Shown here: piece after piece, positions 11,371 through 24,296 of the stretch | Layout of the letters: each line of letters begins with the position of its first letter | Position numbering within the stretch: the first letter of the stretch is position 1 | Source of the DNA: Elgaria multicarinata webbii | Taxonomy: Eukaryota; Chordata; Lepidosauria; Squamata; Anguidae | Direction of reading: 5' to 3' | DNA: 64,000 nt | Assembly (NCBI RefSeq): GCF_023053635.1 | Contig: NC_086171.1 | Coordinates: 19,796,006-19,860,005 of the forward strand | Notes under the pieces: generated by a model | Seen by the model: only the letters and a program-made list of their open reading frames with translations | Told to the model about the DNA's origin: nothing | The model's database searches: none | Made by a program: the position numbers and the translations under genes

Positions 11371-11611
11371 ATTAAGTTCAAGTTACGTACTTGCACATGC
11401 ATCTCATGGAAACTCTTTGATTAAACGTGGGTTTGTTGCCTTTAGTAGTAACCAGCCAAAACTTGGAATTTCTTAAGTCAGAATTCCCCAGTATTGTGGA
11501 GTTTGCTTCTTCTTGTGTTGTTTCTCTTCTGTCATATCTTCTATTGTAACTTAAAGGACTTCACATTGCTTCCTTTGTGTGTGTGCATTAATACATATTG
11601 GACCAGTTTGG

Positions 11612-12145
11612 ACATCACAGTAAGCTGGAATTTTTACCTAAAGAATTCTGGCTGCTGCACAATTGCTCCCACTCAGCTCCTCCTCTCAGCAGGAGTGGCT
11701 AAACATCTAGGGAAACACTGCTAGCGATTTGTCTAGTGTTAGGTCCGAAGTGGGATCTCTGGTTTGTTGCTCTCCCAAAAATGGGCAAGTGTGCTTGTGC
11801 ATGTTGCTTGATTGCTCTTGCTTGGAGCGACTAAATAGACCAAGGAAACTCCATCCATGATTTGGTTAGCATTATATCGGAGCTGGGCTCTCCAGCGTGT
11901 TGCTCTCCTAATAAGCCAGAATCATAAGCCTGGGTTTGTTCTTGACTTATGATTCTAAGTCAAGAACAACCCCTAGCTTATGATTCTGGCTTCTTAGGAG
12001 AGCACCAAACTGGAGAGTCCAGCTCAGATATAATGCTAACCGTTCCTTGGTTTGTTTAGGCACTCCAAGCAAGAGCAATCAAGCAACATGCACACAAGCA
12101 CACTTGCCCATTCACAGTAAGAATTCTGGATTACTGTGATATGTT
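11612..12145. repeat. Large palindromic MITE between two convergent genes
   Basis: Arms of about 160 bases (left about 11780-11953, right about 11958-12112) are inverted copies, for example CAAGTGTGCTTGTG at the left and its complement at the right. They meet at TTCTTGACTTA/TAAGTCAAGAA. Outer ends CACAGTAA...TTACTGTG match. The left side carries about 130 extra bases that repeat part of the arm. It lies in the 2-kb gap between the SNRPD1 and SLC6A20 3' ends. Confidence 0.8.
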
Positions 12146-13306
12146 AACTAGGCCGTTCAGTTTCAGTTAATATCAGAAGTACCTTTCTATGAAGTCTTGC
12201 ATGGAAAATGAGTGCAGGATATACAGCTGCCTTGAAACATTCTAAAACTAAAACCAGCATTTTCATCCTTTAGTGTGAATTTCATTGGAAAGAGTTTGTT
12301 GTGGAAGCCTTATTAAATAGGTGGGATCATTGAAACGTGATACTAGAACCTTCTTGAATTTGAAATATTTTTACAGCTTCACTGATAAGATATGGTTAAG
12401 CAGTTGTAGCCCATTGTACTATTGCATCACCTGACAGCATTAGAAATCTAAGAGAATATCTGTTATTTAATTTTTTAAAAAAGCTTTTACTGTTTCAGAG
12501 ATTAAAAAATTGGCAACACATAAAAAGAAGCCTACAAATGTTAGTATTTCCACATACAGGATTTTATGACTCAGATTTACGCTATTTGGAGGTAATGTTA
12601 AGAATATTGTACAGTAAGTCCAACATTTGCTAATGAGAACATTTATATGCATTATCTTGATACAACTAAAATCTTTACCTCCCTGGCTCATGACAGTTCC
12701 AGTGCATAACAATTGCCCAGACCCAGTCCCCTTTAAAGTATGTGAAGTACCTATAGAAAAAGGGGGGATATATGGAATCTGCTGTTTACTTCTGTTGGTA
12801 ACTCAAAAATTGACAATGCTTTACTCAAGTTATCAAGGTTTATATGTAATGAGCTAATAGCTCCTAAAGAATTTCCTGGCATTTTCTAAAAGGTACATTC
12901 CATGTTCAGTGAAAATAACTTCCTTAGTCAAACTATGTATTATATATAGAAAAAAATATTTGCACACATTGCAACTTTCCTGAAGTGCAAGGCTTTCTTC
13001 CTGTACTTCAGATACAAAAGGAACACACTTCCGCTTAGGTGAAGATGGTTTAAAGCAGGCAGATGGAATTGAGCAATACGTATTTGTGTTTTTGTAAGCT
13101 CCCATTCTGTGTTCATATCTCTCAAAAGTGATCACACCATCTGCCACAGAACAGCTTTCTTGACTATGAGAATGGCCAAGAGAATATTTTTGTTTGATGG
13201 TAGCGAAGTTCTGCATGTCTTGTTAATTCTTGCAGGTTACTGTTGCTTTAGTCTTCAAAGTAGTATGTGGAAGTTGCAGCTATTGGTGAAGTTCAGAGTC
13301 CAGTTA
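12146..13306 (-). other. SLC6A20: SLC6A20 3'UTR / intergenic
   Basis: Non-coding sequence downstream of the SLC6A20 stop. No AATAAA was found close by on the minus strand; an ATTAAA at 12471-12466 is a candidate poly(A) signal. UTR extent is unknown. Confidence 0.4.
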
Positions 13307-16300
13307 CTAATGTTTTGTTTTCTTTATTATAAAAGTTACTAGTGCACCTAGTGGTATACACATAGTGGATGCTGCTACGAGCAGCCCAATAACTGCTAGG
13401 GCACCACTAGGATAGTCCTTTGTAACCAGCTGCCCCTGCAAGAGAGAATATGAGAACGTAAAACAGCAAGCCTGTTAATGCAAATGAATCATGTCTTGTT
13501 TATTTGAAGGGGGGAGTTGAATGTTAGGCTTTGTGATAAAATACACTTATTGTAAAAGATCGTATTTACCCCCCTCAAAACCCCTTTTGTTTCTTTCATA
13601 GTGAGCATATGGAGGTATGAATTTTGAAATCTCTAAACCCAAATAGATAGCGTATGCTAGCCTTCCCCAACTGGGTTCCCTCCAGAGGTTTTGGACTTTA
13701 TCTACCATCAGCTTCAGCTAGCATTTTGGAGGTCCTTTGTGCCAAACTGCTGTTTTTTTTTTATTTGGCCAGTTCTTTAAAGTGGCAGTGGTGCAAGTTG
13801 TTTCACATGCCTGAGCCTGGTTATCTTTCTACGTTGTAATAATAAAAGATGGAAACTGCTACAGTATGTATTTAAGGAGCTGAATAGTGTTGACTCTGGA
13901 AGAGTATGCATACACTTGGCTCACCTTCTAGCATCCAGAAACAGCTGTTATATTGTGTGTATAATTTCATACTTAGAGGATCTAATAGTTATTGAAAGTT
14001 AACAGGACTAAAACATGTTTCGACCTATTCTATTATAAAGGCTAGTTTTCTAATCTTGTTAATAATATCAAAAAGTATTTGAAAATTCTGAATGTCTAAA
14101 GATACACCTGCTGTTACCTGTTCTCCCACTCTTTTAAAATGCATAGTCTCACCTAATAGGACTAAAGGCAGCAATTGGGTTTTGTAATTATTATGAGCTG
14201 CAATTACCTACCCAGCTACCAATGGTTAAGTAAGCTATTTGCAATGAGTAAAATACCTCTGTTGCATCCCAGGCTTGGTATTGCAGTGTCCCTGTTCTGA
14301 TGTAGTCCGTGAGGTAAAATATAAATAGGCTTACAATTAGCACAGGACTAGCGAAAGCCCACATAATTTTCCAATACCAACTTGGCTCATGCCCAATCAT
14401 CACACCAAGGTCTTTCTGAAATCTGTCAAGGAAAGAAAATTCTTATTTTCTTATAAAGGTACAGATGGTATGGAAAGCAAGATGCTAGAATGTTGTCAAA
14501 GAAATGTAGAAATAACACTAAGGATTTCTAAAATCCTGGATTCTGAGATGCAGAAACAAGATACGAGATAGTGGATCAAAATAGTCATTATGACAATGTC
14601 ATATGATAGAAAGGATGATCTTAAGTTCTTACCTTTTTAGCCCATACACATAACAAACCGCGATTGCTTCCACCAGTACAATAAGCAGCAGAGAGAGGGT
14701 AGCTGCATAGTCATTGAAGATATCAAACCAGTAGTTGCCAGCCTCCATGGTAAATACCAGGCCAATGATACAGTTGATAACACATACACCACCTACAAGA
14801 ATAAAACAAGTTATTTCAGTCTGAGGTGAAAATAAGGCAGGGTTCAAAACATTTTATGTTGGCTTTACTTCAGTAGGATGTACTGCCAAAGTGAATGATC
14901 AACAGCCATGCTGACTTGAGGTGAGACTAGTATCTTGCACATACCAAAAAAGAGATCATACTAGCACTGAAACACATGTCAGTGTTAAGGAATGTGGCAA
15001 TGCCTCATTTGGGACACTACAGATCCAGAGCAGCTGATGGGGGAAGGGCTGCCTGTCATGCAGCTATGTAATTTTAGACCCTGGTATTATGGGGGTCCCT
15101 GTGGTGCTGTTGTGAAGCACACATTTCTCTTCACTGCCCACCCCCACAACTGCTTCCCAACTGGAACCTCAAGCCCATGATAATATATTCTCATATACAC
15201 ATTATTTAAGCAAACTAGTTCAGCTAGGTAAATTTTAGACCCTGGACTTCGAGATCTTGGGTGGGTGGGGTTTAGATGGCCATATTGTGAAACACAATGT
15301 TTCTCTTACTTTCCATAACTGCCATCCCATGCTCTATAGCTGCTTCCACATTTCTGATATGCAGAGTATTTGTCAATCCTAATTTAAAACAACACACAGT
15401 GTACTGTTTTCCATTTTAAGCTCACTTAAATCATAGCGCCGTTGTTTACTTATGCTGCCTTCATAGTCTGCTACTCTGGGTGGTCATTTGGGGCTGAGGT
15501 CCCTGGGCTTTGGCCCCAAGGTTTAGCCCGAGTTGTATCACTGAGGACTGCATGTACACCCCCCGCCCCTACATACACACAGAGAGAGAGGAGTTCTGCA
15601 TACACCACAGTGGGCATGTTGTTTAGTGCTGCGCTTCTGGATTGTGTCCAGAACTGCGTGTAAGTGGAGCAACTATGAATGGGACATTCTTCTCCCCTAG
15701 TATTGTCAATCTGCCTGTGGGCACTTCATTGCCCTTGCAGTGCACTGGGTGTATTGAGGAAATAATCAGATTCACCTGAGATAATCTCTCTGGGCACATG
15801 GGAGGAAAGGAACTTGCTGTCAGTCAAAGGCGTAAGGATAGCTGCAGTGTTCCCCAGCATGCTGCCTATTCCCAGCATCAGCAGCATAATAAAATACAGC
15901 ACTGAGTATAGCTGTGAGACCTCCATGTTCTTAATTGCTTCAGAATACACAATGAATGCCAATCCAGTCCCTTGAACAGCCTGTCCACAAGGAAGAAAGG
16001 AAATACCAGAATTGTGGATAATTCACATTCTTGCACAAAAGAATAAGGGTTGAGGGGAGGGGGGATTATTTTCACAGACTAGCCAGTGCTTTTATAGTTG
16101 CAAACTGTATTTGAAGTAGAAGTATTAAGTAGTAGTTTAGTCTTGTATACTATCAGTATGACCACATCTTAACAAATCTTGATTTAGGCTGCACTTACAG
16201 TTCACGAGCCAGTGACAGCCCTATATAGCAGGGAGTTCCAGGCGTAGCTCTCATTGATTTCAAATGAACATCAGCCTGCTCTTATATGTGCCTAAACCTT

Positions 16301-19300
16301 GGGGTAACAGGACACATGTGGGTGAAAAGTAGTGGCAACTCCAGTCCATGGAATTCAGTTGTAATTAGGTATGTAACTATGCACTTCGTTACCACTGATT
16401 TCTATGGAACTCATGTTGCCACTAGTTTTTGCTGGATTATATCCAATATTGTTACAGGTGCCTCCAGATATGGGACTCGCAGGTGTCATGATCCTGTGGA
16501 CATTGTGACATGTAAATTAACTTGAACTGCACAACCACTGATAAATGGCTGCTACAGCAGCCTATAGTTGTGGTAGCTCTAAGTACTTTCTCAAACTAGC
16601 CCCGGGTTGCCCTCAGGGCATAAAGCTTCAGTAAGCACCAACATTGTGAGTGCTAAACAAATTTTCAGAATATGCTTTACCAGAATCTCATTGACGTTCT
16701 TGAGAAATACTTAGGTTCTGCCTTTCTTCCACAGAACTCAAGAGAGCACACCTAGGTTCTTAAGAATGTATGGATTCTAATTTTTGCATTTGTACCTCAA
16801 CTTTTGTCTAAGGAGCTGAAGACAGTATTCAAGGTTCTTTTCTCTGCCCCTTTTATCATCACAACAGTCCAGTTAGATAGGCTAGGCTGAAAGAGAGTGA
16901 CTGGTCCAAGGTCTGCCAGTCACTGGGGATTTAACTGGGTGACTGGGGTTTAACCTGGGTCCTCCCCCCCCAGTCCAACACTAACAAGCTTCCCCCAACA
17001 TGGTGCCCACCAGAGGTTTTGGACTACAACTCCCATCAACTTCAAACAACATGTCAAGGATAATGGCATTTCCAATCCAAAACATCTGAAGGGCACCATG
17101 CTGGGGAAAGCTGCACTATACTGTCTGGGTACTGAGGAGCCTCAGACGTGTTTAACTTGCTGCTTCATCATGGTTCTGACCATATCCTGGGTTCAAATTA
17201 AAAATAATAATCAGCAGACTGACGGGCTTTGTGCTGAGTCCATCTATTTTGAAAAGAAGCAGCTCACCGTATCTAATTCGGCTTCCAAGCTGCAGTTCTT
17301 AATCTGTGGCAACAGTTCTGTATATTCGCTGGGGTGAGCAGATGCTAGAAAACCTTTCATATCTTCAAGGTTTTCTATCGTTAATAATCCTTCTTCCAGG
17401 TCAAAATAATTGGTCAGCAGCAAGATCACCCTGTACGACAAAGTTAAATAAGATTCTTTCTGACAAGGTGTAATGTTTCCAAAGAGCAATTTCTATTACC
17501 AAGGGGGAAATGGATTTTAAAAAAATAAAAAATTAGAGCGCACTTCAAAAGGAAGATAAAACTAATTTGCAGATATTGCAGTGCCAGGGCAGACCAGATA
17601 TTCCTGAAGTTGATTTTAATTACCAGTTTTAAAAGACAGGTACTGTATATTGTAAAGCAATTAACAGCTGCAGAGTGGATCAATGGCTAAGTAGGTGTCC
17701 AAATCATCAAAAGTGAACTTGTGAACGTTATGTTTAGAACATCCTTCCCCGACCTGGTGTCTTCTAGAGGTATTGGACTACAACTCCCAGCATTCCTGAT
17801 TCTGAGAGTTGAAGTCCAATGCCCCTGGAGGGCAGCATGCTGAGGAAGGCTGGTTTAGAAGGAAGTTTCAAAACCATCCTCATGAGCTCTCAACTTGGGC
17901 CACTCACACACATTGCATTTGCAATGTGTGAAAGAAGAGGAAACTTTTGCCAGCCTTTTCTGACAGCACTGTTGTTACAACACTGACTCATCAGTGTAAG
18001 TGACAGCTCCTCTTCTGAATGGGATCATTCCACAGGAGCTCTTTCATCCCGTGCCAGAAAAGGCTCAAAAATCCAATGGTGTGAACCCATTTGCAAGAAA
18101 AGGTTCCACATGGATGTCCATCAGTGATACTTAAAAAATAAATAAATCTTGTAGTTTAAAAACAACAACAACAATGGGATGGAGTTGACTACAATGCATT
18201 TTCAGGTGCACAAGAAAAGACGGCATTTGGCTTGGAAGCCACACTTACTTGTTTATGCAGTTTTCATAATTGAAAGTTGCCTTAAAGCCATAAATGGAGA
18301 AAGTCACAATGCTGGCAAAGACCGAGGTGGCGCTGTTTATTAAGGAGACGATGATGGCGTGGCGCTCGCAGTTGTTGTTCGGCTCATTGTAACTGGCAAA
18401 AGCTATCAAGCTGCCAAAGCCAAGCCCAAGAGAGAAGAAGATCTGAGTCGCCGCGTTAATCCAAGTCTTGGGGTTTGCTAGTTGCTCTAGCTGCAAAGCA
18501 GAAAACCATGAGGCCAGATCGATGGTATAGCATTTAAAGACTTACATTCATCGTCTCAATGTGCCTGTAAGGCGGGTCATCACACATTCCCATTTCATGG
18601 ATTATAGCCATACTATCACTGAAATTAGGCTGCTCCCAGGTGTCTGACCATGGTGGACACGAATCCTCTGTCCCAACTCCTGCCCTGCATGTATCATGCA
18701 CATCTGATGTTACTATTCAATAATATTTCATATACACCAGCTCCGTAGAGCTTATTGCAATTAAACAAACACTCAATTTACCACTAATCCAACTGTATTT
18801 GCCCCTGGCACCAAGGAGATGTTATGGGTCACGTGATCACCATATAAGACCTTCTGTGTCAGCCTTCCCCAGCCTGGTACCCTCCAGATGTTTTGGAATT
18901 TGAAACCCATCATCTCCACTCAGCATGGCCAAAGTTCAGGAATGCTGGGAGGTGTATTCCAAAACATCTGGAAGGCACCAGTTTGGGGAAGACAGTTCTG
19001 TGTTCACTTATCTTTCAAGAGGATTATGTTACACAGTGTAACACCGGTATAAAGTGGATCTCATATATTTGAGCCATTTAAAAGGGTGAAAATAATTCTG
19101 AGATCCTGAAGAGTTTGTGTCAGAGACCAATAAGTAAAAGTGCTAAAATTCATCCAAAGCCCTACAGGTATTGCACTCATCCTACATGTGGTCTTTCCAC
19201 AAGCAGCTGGTTTGAACAGAATGTGGATGAGATGGACCCTTGGTCTGATCCAGCACGGCTCTTAGGCATATTTTCTATATACGTATGTAGCTCTGGTGTA

Positions 19301-22300
19301 TTCCTTCTTCCTCATCCATATTTGTAGTTCTGCTTTCACAATGAAGTGAATGGAGCAGTCTTTGTGGATGAGAGATCTCCATGGGTACACCAGAGCATCT
19401 GCAACTTCAGCTGCAGATAGCTAGATGGCACTGTTGCAAATTATTTAGTCTATGACTGTCTTTGGGTTCAGCTTAGATGATATTCATATCGTACTCCAAC
19501 TCGTCACTGTTATGAAATTATTTACAAAGGACATGCTTCCGTTTCAATCAGCATTTGCCTAGCCATACGGCAATGGAGATACCTTTGGTGTAAACATATA
19601 TGTCAGCCCATTTGCAGCTCCATGAAGTGTTAAGCCTCTGATTAAATATATGAGGAGGACTACATAGGGCAACGTAGCTGTCACATACACAACCTGCAAA
19701 AGAAAAACAAAGGACAACATTTATTAGATGTTGGGCAACACACTTAAATTTGAAACAGTATCTGTTTTTTAAAAATTCCAAGGAAATTCTCTGTTTTGAG
19801 GGTGGTTTTTAATTTTTGGTGAATCTGTGTGTCTATACTCAAATTTTGGTGACAGCTTTCAGACAATAAAAGAAAAGCCTCAAATTTCTGCTCTTGAACT
19901 TTCAGTATTGATTGGAAAGAACAGGTATGCAGTTTGCAGGTGCTTCAGGATTCTTCATTGCCATTAGAAGCCCAAGTGATTTCTGTCACACAGAGCGCCT
20001 TTTACCAACTTTGGTTTGTATGTCAACTGTGTCCATTCCTGGGTAGGGATAGCTTAACCACTGTGATCCATCCATTGGTAACCTCAAGTCTGGACTACTG
20101 TATTGCTCTCTATGTGGAGCTGCCCTTGGGGCTGGTTTGGAAGAATGCTGCCGGGACGCTGTTGAGTGAATTGCCTTGCTATTAGCACCTCACTCCTGTG
20201 CTGAAAGAAATGCACTGGCTACTAGTCTGCTATCGAGGTATTATTAATAATAAATAAAGTCCAAAGCAACTTGGCATCAGGTTACCTGAAATATCATCTC
20301 CCCCTATGTAGACCCACGGAGGCCTTGCTGTCTATGCTACATCCCGCTGAGACCCATCTGGCAGTAACATGCCTTCTCTGTGGTGGCACCTTGCCTCTGG
20401 AATGACCTCCCCTGTCCAATATGTCCAGGACCAACTATCATGTGCTTTGATAATCATTAAAAATGTATTTGTTTCCCTTGGCTTTTCCCAAACGTCAACT
20501 TACCTAAGGGCATAAGCCTCCTTTCAGAGGCTTCCGGGTATTCAGTGCACTGTCAGGCTGCTACCAGCAGGACGGGAGGAGCGAGGGAGGCAATTTTCAC
20601 TTCAGTCCTCCTTTTACATTTTTCCCACTAGATGGGGCCTCTGAGCCTGCCTAGTGGGGTTGCATTGACGGGGGCAGGCCCAGGGCTGGAGAGGTCACAA
20701 GATACAATGTATCCCGGCCTGCCCTCCTTCTCCAGCCCACCCACTGGCATGTCCCCTTTTCCTCATAACACTGACCTTGGAAGAGGAGCTGCCCTGAAGC
20801 TTTCTGCAGTGGCTGGGAAGCGAGCAGGGTGGGTGGGTGAAGAGCCAAGTGGGGATTTCCATTTCCGGGAGCAAAGCTCCATTTATGACCTCAAAGGTGA
20901 AAATCCCCAGCACCCTTTGGACCCGTAGACGGTGTCAGGTGGTCATACGATTACACCTTAAATGCTAAGGTCCTGCAACTCCCAGCATTCCTCAGCCAGC
21001 TATACTGTGTCCTGTTTTGTAATATGCTGTGAACCACTTTGAGCTTTTAAAATGGGGAGCAATAAACACATCAATAAAATATTTTAAGCTCTATCTCTTC
21101 ATAAGGGAGATGAATGAATGTATTCCTGACACTGATAGAAGGGGTGATTTGTTAGGTGCTCTGATATTCTAGATGTCATTGAAATGAAATTTGGGGGAGA
21201 AATTAAAGCACATTTCAAATTTGCACATGGAAACTGCTAATTTCAAAAGTTATATTTTACTTTTGGAAAATGTATCAGATGTTGAATTTATGATCAATTC
21301 CATGTCAGCTCTGCTCACCGCAGTCCAGAGATCCGGGTGTCAGACTTCCCTTTTCATTTTAAAGGAGGAAACATGTCAAACACATCCAATCCTTCGCATA
21401 CATTTAGAAGAATCCTCAGTTAAAATGAAGGAGGGGTTCATTTGAATGGAGAAACTCCATTCACATAGTTCTCTCTCCGATAAACAGTTCCTAGAATAGA
21501 GTGTTTGTGTGTTTTTACCTAAACAACAGAACAGTGTTCTTTCTGTTAAGGAGAATTAAACTCAAACCGGTTTTAAAAGCTTTTCAAGTTGTTTCCATTC
21601 CTCTCCCCAGCCCTGTGCCTCACTTCATATTTGTTAAAGCTGATTTCCTCAAGCCCTGCACCAGTCAACTTCTTACCACGGCTGGCGTCAAGGGCAGGCC
21701 CACCACCCAGCAGGGCGCACAACCCAGCAGAGGCCTACTGACAAGAGCCTTCTGGTGTTGCTCCTCCTTTTCACCATGGCAACCGGTTCACCTCCCTTTC
21801 GCTCTGGCTCCAGAAAATGTGGGGGTGAGGAGGAGGAGGAGGAGCAGATGACACCGGCTGCTTGCTCACTGGCTCTCGGTCTGTCTGTCAAGCAAGCAAG
21901 CAGTAGCAATGATGAGAAAAGAGGATGAGGAGTGACAGCCGCTGATGACTATGGTTGTGAGATGGTAGAGTCACTGAGGGAGGGGGCCCTTTATTTATTT
22001 ATTTATTTATTTATTTCCTGCCTTTTTTCTTCCAAGGAACCCAAGGCGGCATACATAATCCTCCTCCTCTCCATGTTATCCTCACAACAACAACCCTGTG
22101 AGAGTCTGTGACTGGCCCAAAGTCACCCAATGGGTTTCCATGGCCGAGTGGGGACTAGAACCAGGATCTCCCGACTCCCAGTGCAACACACTAGCCACTA
22201 CACCATACCGGCTAAGGTGTTGGACTTGCTCCTTAGGCAAGGTATCTTACCTAAGGAGCCTCCGAAACCTGGAGTCAGCGCTGCTTCTTACCTTGCCTGT

Positions 22301-24252
22301 GTATTCTGTTCCTCTTAGAATACACAGATAGACTACCAGCCAAGCCAAGATGAGACAGGCTGCTTGCTCCCATTGGATGCTCCCACTCTCCTCAATGGAC
22401 GGAGAAATATTGAGGGTCTTCCTGTACCAAAAGTACTGAGTCGATGTTGCCTTCTCACACTCTTCCACATAGTTGGTGTGGTTAATATTCAGTGGACAGT
22501 TTGCCCATGGCAAAGGATCCTTTGGAGGTGAAACAGACAGGAAGTACATTGATTTTCCGAAGTACCGTGACTCACATTCAAAATGGGGGAGACATCACAC
22601 ATTTCTACAGAAGACTTTTATCCCCACGCATTTACTGGGGTTTCTGCTTCCACATTCTTTGCAGGATTAAGATCAGCTCCTTTATATGTGTTTTCCAGGA
22701 TTTTTCTTTCCACTAGATGTGGTGTAATGGAATTGCACAATCACACACTAAATATAACACCATTCAGAAAGCCATACACTTCCCTCGATCTAAAAACAAC
22801 AACAACCCATGATAATGGTTGCAAAGCACAGGAGAGGCCCTGGAAGAGGATGACATTACGAAAAGGACCCACAAATACTGTGGGTGTGCACTGTGCAATC
22901 ATGAGCACACAATAAAAGTCTCAGGTAAAAAGGTTCATTTTTCAGTGGTCCACATCCATATGTGATGACTTGAAGAGGGGTGCGTGTTAAGCCACAAATC
23001 CTTCCCTGCTCATTGAGCAATCTTCCTGTAATGCAATATTCCACTCTAAAGGAGCTTTCCAGATGGAGGACCCTAGCATTGGGTGCTTCTAGAGGAGGCT
23101 TTTAGCGCACCATCACCTTGCCTCATTCACAAAATTTTACCGGGGCTCCAGACAACATCTTTTACTCATATCCCTCCCATGTTTTCCCACTGCTTCTTCT
23201 GTCTTTTTTCTTACTGTAGAGAATCCATTAAGGGAAAGGGGGGGATGAGGATTGGTGCACAACAAGGCCTTCTGATAATTAATGCTAGGACCCCCCATCT
23301 CCAAGCACCCTCGGTGTAGCCCTTCTGTCTTTTCCACACTAACAGATTCTTTATGGAAAGAAAAAAAGGATGGAAGAAGCACTGGGGAAATACGGGAAGG
23401 TTATGAGCAGAAGGTGATGTCAGCTAGACCAGGGATGGAAAGAAAGTTCAGGTCTTTTGTACTTCAATTCCCAACCAGTGGTGAATTTTGAAGCCTGGGC
23501 GCTCATCATGACAGTCCCCAGAACTACACACCCCAAGAGGAGTCCAGAATTTCACACAGCTGTGTTGATCCATATCAACAACCCAGGCCAGGGCTTGTCT
23601 ATACTCCCTATATACCCTGTCGTGGCTGCGCAGTTGCACCCTGTTGTTTAAATGATGCAGCCGTCAATTTGCAGCCACACTGGGCTTTTTCCTGCAAAAC
23701 TGTGCTTTTCTTAAATGTTGTTTTACCACAACTTTTTCAATTGCTCCGATGTCACCACATTGTTTCTTTGCCTGTCAGTCGTGGCTTTGGTTCGGATCAA
23801 AAAAGTGGGCATTTCTAGGGGCAGGTCCCATTACAGGGTAAATGTAGGAATGCAGGGCGGGAGGAAGGGGGTGGGCTTGACAAGCCTAGGAATGGTCACT
23901 GTGGCAATGTTAAACTCCAAGGAATGAAAGTAAGGGCAGTTAAGATACATAATGCAGAAATGAAATGAACTGTATCAGGCTTTCAAACTTGCGCAGAATT
24001 GCCAGGGGAAAAGGTGTTTTCTGTGTTTTCTGGTATTTGCCCCCTATTCCCGCTGTCTGACATCAAAGTTGTGTATTTTCCAGCCCGCAAGCCCACGCTC
24101 ACTCCTGCCATGTAACTTTATTGATTCCACTTTGCAGCAGTGATGCTGCAGGGAGTTGGGAGAATCAGCTAGCAAAGTGGCATTATGGAGATGCCCCCAT
24201 GGTCCTAACAGTTATCTCCATCCAGAGCAGGTCTTTTGTATAGCTTATAGGT

Positions 24253-24296
<44 letters not shown>

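Larger units (their letters stand above)
19694..22291 (-). other. SLC6A20: SLC6A20 intron 4
   Basis: Contains a decayed L2 (19930-20470), an L2 tail (20985-21085), an (ATTT)n tract (21991-22014) and a tRNA-SINE-like repeat (22015-22215). About 500 GC-rich bases (20510-20940, 21640-21910) show no domain or recognised repeat. Confidence 0.6.
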
